From: Eopsaltria australis
Lineage: Eukaryota; Chordata; Aves; Passeriformes; Petroicidae
Direction of reading: 5' to 3'
Assembly (NCBI GenBank): GCA_034509425.1
Contig: JAVTVJ010000372.1
Coordinates: forward strand, 310,001-374,000
DNA: 64,000 nucleotides
Part shown: positions 38,821-51,800 of the stretch, in pieces
Position numbering within the stretch: position 1 is the stretch's first letter
Layout: every line of letters begins with the position of its first letter
Notes under the pieces: model-generated
The model's input: only the letters and a program-made list of their open reading frames with translations
Database searches by the model: none
Told to the model about the DNA's origin: nothing
Translations under genes and position numbers: made by a program

Positions 38821-38900
38821 GAGCAGAGGAGAGCAGAGGAGAGCAGAGGAGAGCAGAGGAGAGCAGAGGAGAGCAGAGGAGAGCAGAGGAGAGCAGAGGA
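38821..38900 (+). repeat. Eight perfect GAGCAGAGGA decamers
   Basis: Eight identical 10-bp units in register. The preceding 20 bases are two GAGGAGAGGA units, so the decamer differs from the local unit by one G-to-C change at position 4 and was then amplified. Confidence 0.97.
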
Positions 38901-38936
38901 AAAGGAGGAAAACAGAGAAAGCAGAGAGAGAGATGA

Positions 38937-41900
38937 GCGAGTGGCACACCAATCAGTAACACCAGCGGCCTAAGAAACTTGCTATTAAAAATCATTCCTG
39001 CAGATGGAAAGAACTGAAGAAAAAGCTCAAAAAGCTTCTTATTTTAGGTTTGCTTCCTTATATTTTCGGTCAGACTTTATTCTTATATTTTTTCCATATA
39101 CCCAAAGTGAGCTTCTTAAATTACTCTGTTTAGAAATAAACACATGGAAACAATAAACATCTAGAACATCAGCTTGCATATTTCCTTAATGTATGCATAT
39201 TTCTCTCCAATTTTCCACATGAAATGAGACTAATTCACTTAAATTTCTTGGGATCCACCCTCAGTCAAAGTTTCCATGATTTCAGGGTTAGCTCAGTAGT
39301 TGGTTAATACCTTGGAGAGCATTGACTTAAAAATTTTAAGTCAGCCACTCAGCTTGTGCATAGCAAAATATTTACACCATATTCAAGTGACCTCTGTCAA
39401 TTCACCCAGATGAGAAAATTATCTATTCTTTCTTTTTCTCATCATACAAAATAAAGACAATATTATGAATATAGATCTAAAGCAATACAATCAAGGTTTC
39501 TTCAAAGGTTTTTCTACTTTGAGATATTTTGTCCCGCGTTTATTAATATATTATTTGAAATTTAAATGTGCTGCTTTATATTCCACAGTTATTTGCAAAT
39601 GTAAAATTAGTTCACAGTCTTCCCTTGGGTTAATACTGACAACTTTGTTCAATATGAGCATTTTTATAGCAATCCTGATAGAAAGGACTTGTCTTCACAC
39701 TATTTAACCCTGTTTTCCCCAGCAGTGGCAAAAGGAGATGCACATGACAGCCCACGATCAGGGTTACTTTTTGGAGCACATGCCCTTCAAAAACTCCCAT
39801 ACTCCCAAGCCAACACATGAGGGATGCCAGAGAATACATACCTGTCTGGTCCTTCTCACATCTGTTAATGGACTGCTGTTCATTCATTTGGCTAATCCTG
39901 TTTTAAACATACTGACACTGCCTCCACAACGTCCAGGGCACTACAGTGCAATTTTCATTACCTCTTTTAGAAAGATTATTTTTTTCCTGGTCTGTTTTCC
40001 CTTTTTTTCACTATTGTGCCCATGACATTTCAAATTCTGTACAGGTGATTCATGCCAAAATGTCACTAACTACTGTTGTGAATTATTTACCCCAATTCAT
40101 CCAAGAGATCTTAAGGACAGTTTTGCTGCTAATTTTGCAGCCACAACATATTCCCTGGCTGGAAGGAGAGTGTGGCCCAATTTGCAGGAAGAGGTAAGAG
40201 GAAGAGGAGGTAAGCATAGCAGCATACATTCAGGAACCATGAACAAAGAGAGCAGGTTTTGGGCAGCTGAGGAGATTAATTGATACATTAAAATATTCTC
40301 AAGGACTAGTTGGGGTCAGGAAAAGACAAAAAAACACTCCTGAATTTGAGAGTCCTACCCCTGCCAGTTATGCTTTCAAAGACTTCTTAATGTTATCACT
40401 AAATATTTTATGCTGTTCTAATCCAGTGGTCCCCAATTTTTACCAGTTCATATGCTGTAACACTGGTTAGAAACCACCTCTGTGTACTAACTCTTTTGGA
40501 CTTTATGACTAATTGATTTAAAAAGTCTTAGTGTCATGCAAACATGAAGAATACCAGAAGAATCCATCATCTTCCAATGTAAGGTATTAGGATCTTGTCT
40601 GTTTAATAGCACTGGTTAATACCTTATACCAAGCATTATTGAGCACTGGAACTTGTTTACCAAGTCCCATGGTTTATCAACTGACAACTAGAATCTCTCA
40701 GTTAGAAAGTCTTCCATTATGTATTTATTTTACATTATGTCAAAACCATCGCAGTCCGCACTGCACAACACTCAGTGGGAAATACATCACTGTGAAAATG
40801 AAGTTGCATACTTCTATTTTTCTCTGGTCTTCAAATTCTGTGCTATTGTATTCTTTCATGTCTTTTCTTTATTACAACGAAGAATTTTGGAATATTGATT
40901 GGTTTGTTCTCTGTACACATGGATGTATTTTAATAAATATGTTAATTTGGGTTATATATCACTGAACTCCTTTATGCTTTATTTTTCAAATTGTGAACCA
41001 TTCTTTTGCTTCATAAGCTTTCTTGTTTTATAATATATGGACATAGGAAATGAAGAGTATGACAGAAGTTGCAGTATTAAATTAATAAGTTATATGAGTG
41101 ATATAAAAGGCAGAATACTGTCCCACTTCTGCTCACTATTTGCCAGTGTCCATGTCACTTAAGGGTGTGCAACACTGCACTCCAGTTGCCCCTGGGATAG
41201 CTTAGTGCTTGTTGTTACAGATTCATCATTATGTATACAACTACTTTAGCAGTGATTTTTATGTAGGAGATTCCCATTGATGTTTATTTTTAGGCATCCA
41301 GTTTATTTTCTTATGCTCTGTTTAAACCAGCATTTTCTTTATACAATACCTTCTTTTTCTGTGATCGACTGCCAGTGGTCCTCCCATAGAATTTTATCTC
41401 TCTACTCCAACATATCCTTAAAGGTTGTTTCATGTAAAGGCTATAAAAATGTCAACATGGATTAGCTACATTCATATTTTTAATTATCCAATCATTTGTG
41501 AAGGACCTGCTTTCAACTGAATGGTTCTGGAATTGCTTCATTCCCTTCACTCACTGCTTTTATTAAACCCGACACACTGGAGAGCCTCTTTGACAGCCAC
41601 ACAGGAATCACACACACAGGAGACAAGGAACTGACAGAGTTCCACCCAGGTGTTTTGACATCACCCCATAACATGCATCTCTCAGGACTACTGCAGGATA
41701 ATCAAATCTGTCAGATGATGCTGGTTTTCCTGCTGTTGCCTACACTCTCACAAATGGAAAAGGGATTTGCGCTATTTGAGTTTTACTAAGTGAATTTTAA
41801 CTTGTGCAGATAATAGTCTTCTATAACTGAGTTACAACTGAGCTTATGAGAATGATCCCACTATATTTTTATGAGATTTATAACTTTTACAACTTTTATG

Positions 41901-42702
41901 TTATTAGATACCATTGTTAATGTCTCAAAATTTAGCATTTCAAAAGTTGCCAAGTCCCGAAGTCTAAAAGGAACACTTGAAACTTTTAACAGGCAAGCTC
42001 TTGTTTGACAACTTACATATAAGATTAGGCTAGAAAATTTAAAGTAGGAAAACGTACTTGTTTCCAAAAGTATTCACTGGAACAACTTACACAGCAATAT
42101 GATATCTGGTTTTCCTCTTAGTATCTTCAGATCAAGACTCTCCTGCAACTACAGGTTCACCAACCACAACGTATCAGAAGCAGTAATTATTTTATATTTA
42201 CCCTATATACTCTGCATAATAAAATTATACTGATGAATATAGCATTATTCTGGCCATGAACTCCATGAACCTTATAGGATGTACTTATTGCAGTCTGTGA
42301 TGATAACAATTCTTTATTTTGAAATCCACATGTCATTCTGATGCAGTAAAATGTTTTAGAAAGTCAAGCCTAGGAAATCTCAACCTTCAAATTTTTTGGG
42401 AAAAATAATCCTACACAAAAAAAAAGTTGAACTTCTTGACATCTTGACACAGTCCATCAATGTTCTGCCAAGATGTTAAGGTAAAAAAAAACAACCAGCT
42501 GGGCAGTGATGCATGAAAAACTCACAGGAGAAAATTTGCTTTTACGACAGTAAAAGAATTAATCAGTTCCACATTTGGAACCTTCTATTAAACTAAAACT
42601 TTCCCAAATTTTTCTAAACTTTTGAAAATATATTCAGTACAGGTTTGGTTTGCTTTGTTGTTTTCCCAATCAGATTTATTTATATGCCCATTTCCCATGC
42701 AG
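38937..42702. other. AT-rich non-coding DNA, nothing recognised
   Basis: Frames up to 108 codons without similarity. A stretch at 39287-39320 (GGTTAGCTCAGTAGTTGGTT) resembles a tRNA or SINE A-box, but no B-box follows, so it is not annotated as such. Confidence 0.55.
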
Positions 42703-42832
42703 CACTTGTCTCTGTTCACATTGCTTGACTGCTCAGATATTCCTCAGGGAAGCAGGAATGGGAGACCTCAGCCTTCCACAAGACCTCCAGTGAGGCAGTG
42801 GGTTGATCCACAGGATGCAAAGGATGGTAAAG
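42703..42832 (+). other. Splice-flanked open segment, possible exon (speculative)
   Basis: An acceptor-like CCCATTTCCCATGCAG precedes a 130-bp segment that is open in one frame and ends at AAAG|GTAGGT, a good donor consensus. The translated product is Pro/Arg/Gln-rich (for example RPQPSTRPPVRQWVDPQ) and I do not recognise it. The same frame is also open upstream and past the donor, so splicing is not required to explain it. A non-coding transcript or chance are both plausible. Confidence 0.15.
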
Positions 42833-45800
42833 GTAGGTCTGTTTCACTGGATGGTCAGATGAAAAACAGTTCTTTTACTCTTGCAGTATTCACATTTCTC
42901 CAGTTTGCAGGGATAGGTCATGTTTGCACTCAACAGGGGTGGTAATTTGGAAATAGCAATCTCCTCCTTACCTATGAAGGAAGAAGCATGTTCCCAACTC
43001 ACATCACATTTTAAGCTCTGCAGACTGTGCAGTGTGGTTAAGAGACTCAGTGCAATTGCTCCTCCTAAGAGCTTTGGTTTCTTTTACGAGATGCAATATT
43101 TACTTTGTGGATGTCAAGAAGCTGGAGGGGGTGCTTTGTTAGCAGACAGTGTCAGACACACAGCTGAATCTCAGCTAAGGAGGAGCGAAGGCTGGAGGCA
43201 ATCAGGGCTGCATTCTTAGGAACATCTCAAGGGAACTGCAAACAATACTCACAAAGGTCTGATAAACCTCAATGATCTGAGCAACAGACAATGAATGATT
43301 TTTACCATCTTCCTCCAAACGTAAGTATGTCCTGTTCCACAATCATTACCTTGAAATCAAGCCAAACCAGTGGCTGTGGAGGTACATACAACAAGACACG
43401 GTCAGCTCCTCCTGTGTGAAAGGTGTTTGTGATGTGCCATTACCTCCCCTTTTCAATTCTAGCTGGATGCTTCCTTAATTGTTAGCACATCATTTCTTGT
43501 TTTGTTTCTCTTTTCACTATTTTTATTGGGAAAATATGCGGATATTTCCCCTGAAATGGAAGCTGGAAATCAACTTGAGATATGGTGAGGTGAGTCTCTT
43601 TCAGCAGTTGATTGCTCCCAGCCCTTTCACATATTCAAAGTAAATGCTGGAGTTGGAGTGGAATACTTCAGTCCCACAGGTTCAATGCAAAACAGATTTT
43701 AATCTACAGTTTGTATTTTTGCTGGTAACACACATTAAGATACTTGATATCTTAATGAGTTGCCATATTCAAAGCACTGAATCAGGAAAAATAGATTTCA
43801 GATGGAAGCTAAGCCCCCTGTAAGCATTCCCAAGCAGAATAGCTTTTCAAACTGTGTGTTTTCCCTTTCAGAGAGGCACACATGCAAACATATTGTTTAG
43901 GGCCTCCTCTGAGGCAGTACATACCTCAGGAACTTCAGCCATGCCTCTCTGCAACTTAATGGCCTCATTTACAGCAGTAATGAAAACGAGCCACGACAGA
44001 CTCTCTGCCCAGCTGACACAGCAGAGGTTTCATCTGTACAACTGAACTGTCTTACTCCTCAAACCCAGTGGTACCTCGGAACGTTTTGCTGGGAACAAAC
44101 CCTGGTATGTGCCACCCATAGGTCTCAGTTCAGGCATCACCTGGGAGACAGCTCCTTGGCACAAGAGAAATGCACGCCCGAGACTGTGTGCTAGCAAACC
44201 ACATGGACAAGATGTGGCAGTGCCTGGACCCACGCCAGCAGTGATCATTTTATTGGAAGAGATGGAGTCAGTGTGTGTAGCTCTAATTATTTAATGTCAA
44301 AGTGTTAAGTAGCCATGAGAGCCCAGCGTGGGATACCCTCGGGAATGGTTTTGGGTGCCTTATACTCCAAGCCTCCAAACAGAATTACCACAATGAGCAC
44401 ATGCGCCATGTCCAGGACAGCGCTCATTTATCAGGATGAACGGCCAGGGGAGCCATGCTTTCAGTAGTTCTTGTTGCTGTAAGTAAACCCAGTGGAGCTG
44501 TGTTGGTCAAACTAACAAACCATCCATCCAGTCTTCTGTAGAGAAAAGAGACTGAGATGTCTTTTGTCTCTGGCAGTAATTCTTCCATGCAGTTGAATTC
44601 AACAATGCAGTTGAATGGGTGCTTTCCAAACACAGTCTACACTATTCTCACAAGCCTGGAGAGCTTTTATTTATCTATGTGCAATGTTTGTTTTTTAATT
44701 GGATATTATGGAAACTCTGACAGTAATGTAAAAGATGATTAGCAATAAAACAACATATAAAAGAGTGGCTTCTAAATTTAATAATAGGCTAGATGCCTAC
44801 ATTCAGACATGGTTAATCAAAACCAGTTTGTAAACTTCATTTTATTCAGGTCAGCCAGTCAACAGTACATGTAATGCATACTATAAAACTGATTTAGGGC
44901 TTTTGGACACCCAAGCATCTACATAAACCAAGCAAGCATTAACCAGGTCTGTCTACTCATAAATTACAGCACATTGTTTTTAAGTGACCAGGATAAAAAG
45001 CAACATGCCGTGAACCATCTACATCATGTTTTTTTCTCCTTTGACCAATTTCCCAGTTACTCTCTCAAATTATCACTCCAGTCTCTTCTTTGTTCATCCC
45101 TGTATTGTTTCCATATAACTGTCCAAACCCGCCTGCAAGGCAACTAATCAAAAAAGGCTGAATCACAAGAACATTGACCACTTGATAGTTTGCCCAGCTT
45201 ATTAAAAATATGAGTTTGACATCCTGCAGCATGTTTTAACAACTGGTTTGCAAATTACAGAATGGCTAAATACAATTAAATTCATTCCATTGTACACAAT
45301 AACTATTTAACATATGCTGTGAATTGTGTACACAGATCAGGACTCTGCACTGTTTTCCTACAGCTGTTAGTCAAGTCTTGTTGCCTCGTGCTACAGATCC
45401 ACCAGTTCTTGTGACATAAACAGACTTGGACTGGGTCATAGCTTGGTTGCAATTTTAACAAAACAAAACAAGACCTCAAACCCCCATTCAGATGGTTTTT
45501 AGAAGCAGTGATGGCCTTCCATAAGTGAAATTATTCACTTCTCTGTACTCACTGCAAATCAAAACTGGGTTTACTCACCTCTCCTAGAGGTGAACCATTC
45601 CTAAGTACTGGACCGGCTCCTTGACTCTTTATCTCAAACACCAGAACACAGACAGAGCTGAAATTACCTACCTCTTATTCCAGCAGAGATTTTTGCATAA
45701 ATTTATAGCCCTTTTCTTCCCCTTAAAAAGTACATATTTTATCCACTACCCTATACGTGATAACATGTTGGCTCACATGAGCTAACATGACACACGGTCT

Positions 45801-45880
45801 GTCCCACGGATATTCCATGCCACTCCGCGTGCACCAGATCTGAGAACCACGTGATACACAACTCCCAGGGGATATGAAAC
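42833..45880. other. Non-coding DNA, nothing recognised
   Basis: Frames up to 99 codons without recognisable similarity. No repeat family was identified. Confidence 0.55.
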
Positions 45881-45993
45881 ACATGTGGGTCTGATTCTCC
45901 ACTTTGTTATTCCAACTCTACACCCTTGCAACTCTAATGAAGTTACACCAGTGCAAAACTGTTGTACTGAAGTGGAGGATTAAACCCATATGC
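45881..45993. repeat. Ancient palindromic MITE-like remnant (copy 1)
   Basis: GGGTCTGATTCTCCACTT (45887-45904) and AAGTGGAGGATTAAACCC (45970-45987) are inverted repeats matching at 15 of 18 positions, with weaker pairing continuing a few bases outside. The centre contains TGAAGTTACACCAGTGCAAA, a phrase I associate with an old, widespread amniote hairpin repeat whose copies read ...TCTGATTCTCC...TTACACCAG.... It encodes nothing. Family placement is from memory. Confidence 0.6.
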
Positions 45994-48768
45994 CTCTTCA
46001 TATGAGCCAAATTTGCAGGACAAAGTTTTTCAAATACATTCAGTAAACATTCAGACTTCTTCAGAGTTCTATACCTGTTTGGTCCTCAGACGGAACTTTT
46101 CCTGCCTAAGGAAAAGCTTTACCTTAAGGACAGCAACTGTTACTTGTTAAAAGGCTGTCAGTAAGAATCTGAGTTATAAAAAAAAAAGGCAAAAAGACTG
46201 AGAAGATTTGCAACCTACAAAGCATTTCAAACAAGATGGCATTTCCTCAAACTCAGTCAGCCATGATTAGAACCCCTTTGGCCTGCTTAGATGCGTATCT
46301 CTTTGTAGAACCAAAAGCATGATCCATCATAATTTGAAAATTCTTATGATTTCACTGTGCAACTTTTGAAGGGTTTCTCCTCGCCTCTTTCCAGACAGTA
46401 CAACATGCAAATTAGTTTAGCAGCATTTTACTGCAACAGAAAATTAACTAATTCTGTTTGATTTGGATTTGTATGCAATTTGTAAACTTGTAAGGTATAT
46501 GCTTATATACTAAGTCAGATATAGATACAGATAAAGCCATTCATTAAACAAATATTGACTGATTCCCATGAAGTGTCATTTAGGAACAGGGATATGTGCT
46601 GGTGCTCTGAGGTTACATTACTAGTTTAGTTTAATGGATAAACCAAAAAATTCAGATTAGCTCTCGATATATTTCTTCAGAATATTCCACTATATTAAAA
46701 AATTTGAAATTTGTTCTGGTTGATGAAAAATTATTGAACCAGCCTAAAGACTTTTGAAAGCAGATTTTAATGCTGTGCAAAAAATACTGAGGAAATCTAA
46801 TTATGATGATGATAATAACAAGAAAAAAATAACAAAAATTTTATTTTAAAAATCCTTATGTATTTTAATTTCAACCAATTATAGTTCAATTCTGACTGTA
46901 TGTTCTGAATTCTTTTCCTCCAGGAAGTGTCATGGATCAAGGTAGTTACTTATTTGTTTTGTTAAGTGTTTAAAAATTATTTTATACCTCCCTACTTATA
47001 CCTGTAATATGATTAGATATGGAGATCAATAAATAAGCTGCCTGAACAATTTTTAAATTTAGTTATTATAGTATTACATACTAATATAGTTATTTACATA
47101 GTAACAAAGAAACAGTAGTGACTTCAGTTTTTGAATACCATAAGTAATATTTCACACAAGTAATATTCACGGTCTTATGTGAGAACCAGAAGCACATATC
47201 TAAATACTAAAACTTCTGTGATCTAAATACCCTTTTGTTTATAAATAATTATGTATAGACACTTATTTAGGCTATGATATGTCTCACCTAATTCTAGTAC
47301 TGCGTAATGTTAGGAGGTTGTTTCAGCATTCTAAATTTAGATGTCATATACTTGTGTAAAGGGGCTGAACACGTAAGGGACGGTAAGGGACCCACAGAAC
47401 TGGCAGCCCTGATGTTCCACCAACAATTTTCTGGAGCAGCAGCTTGAGGTCAGTCAGGAAACAATAATATTCCTATTACAATCTGAATTTCTAGTTTAAG
47501 CAGTCAGTGGCACTGAAACAGCAATTCAACTCACCTGGCACACTTAGGGTAGGATTTGGTTGCTCAAAGAAAGATATCTGCTGCCATTGGGAAGCATGAG
47601 ATAATATCCCTTCATCCCATCCTAACAGAGGTAAGGACAAAGAGAGAGGTGAGAGGAAGTAATCTCTCTTCATTGAAAATGAAGACTGTCATACAGCTGA
47701 ATTACACCATCACTTTTGGGATTTCCTTCATTTGCCCATATGTAAGTGGGCACGTTAGGTTTGCTGTGTCTGAGATGAACACACAGCGATGGATGTTCTG
47801 CACCAGCAGCAGCAGTTGGGAGGAAAATGAACCAAGATCTTCTGGTGAGATCCAAGCACCAGAAGCATCTTATATGTCATTTTAGAGATCTGAAACTTCT
47901 GACAGGTATTAAACAGCACCTGCATAAAAAAACACACCTTTCATCAACTGAAAGTCAGGTGGGATCTCACATATGGTGTCTCATGAATCCCATTTATCCA
48001 GTCTATCACCACTGTTCCACCCCTACTCTGGAATTTGACGCATAGATCAAAGTTTCTACCACAGTAGAAATTATTGGTTGGAGCTCAGCTGTATGGGAAT
48101 TTACTAAATTGAATAACTAAGCCTTTCCACCTCCTCCTTTATCTCCTCTGTGCTCTCTCTGGGATCATTTCTGTTTCTGGCACAGTTTTCTCCCCAAATT
48201 TATGGAGTATGACTTGTCACTTCACATATACTGCTGCTTTCCTGAATATCAGTCTCATTAGGTGACGTTCTGCAGTATTGTCCTCTCATGGACAAGATTT
48301 TATAAGTAATGCTGCTAGAAATGCATTAATTTTGTGTAGCTTCACCTCTAAGACCCATAAATACTCAGTCCAGGATTTGATTTTGTGTTTCTTTTCCCTA
48401 CATTTCAAGACTTCAACATTTTTATATAAGACAATTAAGCACCATTCCAAGCCTAAAAATGTTACAGAATTGGGTAAAGATAGCAAACCTTTGGGCTTAG
48501 CCCAGAGAGGAAAAGAGAAGGGAACACTATGAATATATTTACTACATCTGAATATGTATGTAACATCCGAATCAAAATAATTTCTATTTAAAGAAGAATT
48601 ACACTACAGATACTTTTAATAAGGCTGCATACAGTATCACAAAACACAAAAGCCTTCATGATGCTTTGGAAAACCAACAAGAATTTAAATGAGATACAAA
48701 CCAGGCATCATCTAATCCTTCTTCAAGTTTTGTTCCTTCTTTTCTTCTTGCTCACAATATGACTCAGA
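45994..48768. other. AT-rich non-coding DNA, nothing recognised
   Basis: Frames up to 109 codons without similarity. A small near-duplicate GTAAGGGACGGTAAGGGAC occurs near 47373. No transposon was identified. Confidence 0.55.
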
Positions 48769-48858
48769 AGGGCAGATTCTACCAGATATAAAACAGTCCA
48801 TCCTGCTTTATCAAAGTCAAAGAAGTTACAGTCACACCAAAGGAAAATCTGGCACAAT
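48769..48858. repeat. Ancient palindromic MITE-like remnant (copy 2)
   Basis: It runs from GGGCAGATTCTACC (48770) to GGAAAATCTGGCAC (48842-48855). The ends are weak inverted repeats, with the ten-base core pairing at 8 positions. The internal phrase GTCAAAGAAGTTACAGTCAC resembles the GTCAATGGAGTTACAC core of the same old amniote hairpin group as the copy at 45.9 kb. It is more decayed than copy 1. Confidence 0.5.
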
Positions 48859-51800
48859 GCATCTAAAGTCCAGATTTAACATTAACTGTGACTAATTGTG
48901 AATGTTGTAGATGTTTCTTCCCACGCAGAGTTATGTCTTTACCTGAACATCTTTCTGCTTTTTATTATTAGGTCTAAATAGGACATCAAAGGTTATTTTT
49001 TTTTAAATCTTCATGGAAAAATGTCTCTCATTTTCATACAACTTCTTCTTCTTCTTACTTTAATTTGTTTCTGAGGACTTCAAAACCTCTTATTGTCCGC
49101 AGCAGAAGAAACATCTGTTGAAGTCATACATAGTTTATTGGCTGGAATCAGTGATAAAAGACAGCATAGAGACTCACCAAAACATTTCATTGCTATCAAC
49201 GTAAAACAAAATATTACAAAAAAACAAGCTTTTTTTTTTCTTTTTTTCTTTTTAATAAGAGAAACATGGGGAAAATTTTGCAAGCCAAATAGAGAAAAAA
49301 ACTGTGATTTTAATTCATCAAGCCTCACATGACTGGATTTTGTATCCCAGCCAGCTGAGGCCTAACCACACTACAAAAACTGTTTTTTAATTAGCTAAGA
49401 AAGAGAAACAATTTATGAACAATGGTACTTCTCTCCACAGGATTTCCTGTTTAGAGGAATTGCTTTCCACACTAGACTTGATTTTTCCTCTTTCTACCTA
49501 CTGATCTGTTTTACCACTTGCCTAGTGCAGCCTGATATTAATTACTACTCTTTTTCTTTGGCATAAAACACCAACAAGGCCCCAACATCACATTTCAGAT
49601 CTAAGCCAGCCTCCTAGGAGGTGAGGTGGGAAGTATATGCAATGAAATTAGAACTGCCATATTTTTTCCCTTTTTTATTAATCTTCCCCAACTCAGCAAC
49701 CCTCTGCCTTGGACACAGAGCATTTGAGAAAGAAGACCAACTGGCAGGTTTACAGAAACCTGACTGTCTTACTGGCATGACAATGCAAAGGCAAATAACT
49801 TGAATAAAACTTCTGGTGCTGAGGAGGAAGAATTGCAAGGTGGTACATTGGAAACCTCGTTTCACAAAATACACTTCTTGTGTAGGAGCAAGGAAGACTG
49901 CATCACAAGAACGAACTGATACTTAGCAAGTGTGGTCCCCTGTAGATACTTTGGCAATTTGATGCAATTGTCCATTCAATTTCCACCTACTTGCAGATTT
50001 TCAAGCAGGTTCTATTGTTTCTGCTTAATTCTTTACTCTTTTCTATTTGCTATTTCATTTACTTTTTAATGGTACCCTACCTACTTTTTCCTTATGTTTT
50101 GCGTTGTTTTTTTCTCCCTAACACCCTAGAAAATGAAAATTTGCCCATTTTATGAGTAACTAGTTTCATCTTTTCCTTTTGCAGATTCTCTCTACTTTCT
50201 ACCATCTTTCCTACCCTTATGCATAATTCTGTGTGAATCATGTTTTCTCCCTCCTGATGCCTGATTATTTTACTTTCCTATTAATGCTCTCTATTCCATT
50301 TTCTGTTTCTTCATGTCCAGTTTTACCTAGTTTGTCTTCTTTTCCTTTTCTGTCTTTTTCCTTCCAGGTCTCCATTGTACCTCAGTTTCTGTTGTACACA
50401 CATATTGGCATTAGAGAGTACGAAAAAAGGCAACAAATGAAACAAAGTCAGCTGAGGACCCATTTCTTTTCTGTGTTTCTTTTCTGTCTTTTCTGCATTT
50501 GCCTCTGCATTTGGAACTTGACAATCATTTTATTCCTCAATGTCCTTCACACTTTTCCAATAGTAGCAGTTGTTTGTGCTTGAGGTAAGCATTGTGTATT
50601 TAAAAAAATGTGACATTCTTCTGCATATACAATTGTGAAAAAGGCACAACTGTTAACTATGGATGAACAGATACGTTCTGCCTTTTTGAGCCAGATTTCT
50701 TAATTCCAAGGTCCAGAGGTTTATGACTTGTTTTTTGTAGTTCCAGATCTACGGTCAGGATGCCCTAGCACTCAGCTGGAAGCATCTATGTCTTCTTTAA
50801 ATATTTTTTGTATTTTGTTATTTCACAAAACTCTGTAACATTTATGTCAAACATCAATATTAAAAAAAACAAACAAAAACACAGAGTATCCATAAGGATC
50901 TTCTTTATAACTTTTTTTTTTCTAAAGTAGGTAAGCATTCTGTCTTCCTCCAGGAAGCTGCAGACTATTAAAATGATATTAAATATATTGGGATAAATTA
51001 ATGATTCAGAGCAGAATCTTTACCAAATATATTTTAAGAAGGTAAAAAGTAATATGTTATAGTTACCTACAAAGTGAAAAGCAGGATGTCTAGTGAAGAG
51101 TCATTGCTACTTGTTCCTACTCAGGAAAGTTTGCTTCTGCACTTGGATGATTTTAGAGATGCTAGAAACAGAACAGACCTGCTTTGTTTCCATACCTGGG
51201 TTTCTAATCTCTTCCCATGTTTGCGAAAAAGGGAAAAAAAAATCTTAGGATACTACAGATTTAGACAAAACAAGACTATATTCCTCCTCAGAGATGCACA
51301 CTATGGTGGATCATGTATTTTAAGACACTTATGGATACTTCTGTATTATGTCATGAGTTAAACTATCAAGATTCCTGGAGTCAGAGAATGTAGGTGTATT
51401 GAAATCTTACAGTGAGTTTTTTGAAGTCACACTATTGTCTTTGCTTTAAAAAAAAAAAAAAAAGTTTGCCAAGTAAAGCTTGGCATCATAAGCAGTATGT
51501 CATGTTTTCCGGTGCAACTTGCTGAATTTCTGTAGATGAACTACCTACAGCTGTACTTGCTAAACTGAACAGCCAAAAATTCTTGTTCCTATGACCTTAT
51601 TCTTCCACATGAGAAGTTCCTAAGAACACAGACCTGCTATATTTATGGCTGTTATTATCAAGCACACAATGAGCAAATAGATTTAGTCAGTAGTCCAAAG
51701 GTAAAATAATGCAACCCACCCATTTGCTGCTGCAACAGAGAGAAAGTTTTGCTAAAGAAATCAAATCCTCAAGGGACTGTATGATCATAATGGTAATGGG

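Larger units (their letters stand above)
38329..38936 (+). repeat. Composite polypurine tract of about 610 bp
   Basis: The plus strand is almost entirely purine. Between 38329 and 38823 only three T residues (38479, 38535, 38590) break it, and 38591-38823 is 233 bases of uninterrupted purine. It consists of successive modules: GGGGAA, GGAA, GGAGA-type, AGAGA, then a 10-bp unit. The long open frames across it on both strands (up to 248 codons, Glu/Arg/Gly-rich or Ser/Leu/Pro-rich) arise because such sequence has few stop codons, and they are not genes. The tract could form intramolecular triplex DNA and is likely to be unstable in length. Confidence 0.97.

Noticed and set aside
38249..38995. 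Open frames of 248, 220 and 210 codons across the polypurine tract
   Set aside because: Purine-only or pyrimidine-only DNA has almost no stop codons. The products are monotonous Glu/Arg/Gly or Ser/Leu/Pro and shift with the repeat phase in every frame.
39287..39340. tRNA or SINE A-box-like GGTTAGCTCAGTAGTTGGTT
   Set aside because: No B-box (GGTTCGAATCC-like) follows and no cloverleaf can be drawn. The downstream sequence is AT-rich.
50233..50583. 116-codon hydrophobic frame resembling a membrane protein
   Set aside because: It crosses a long T/C-rich stretch, and Phe/Leu/Ser richness follows from composition. No conserved motif is present.
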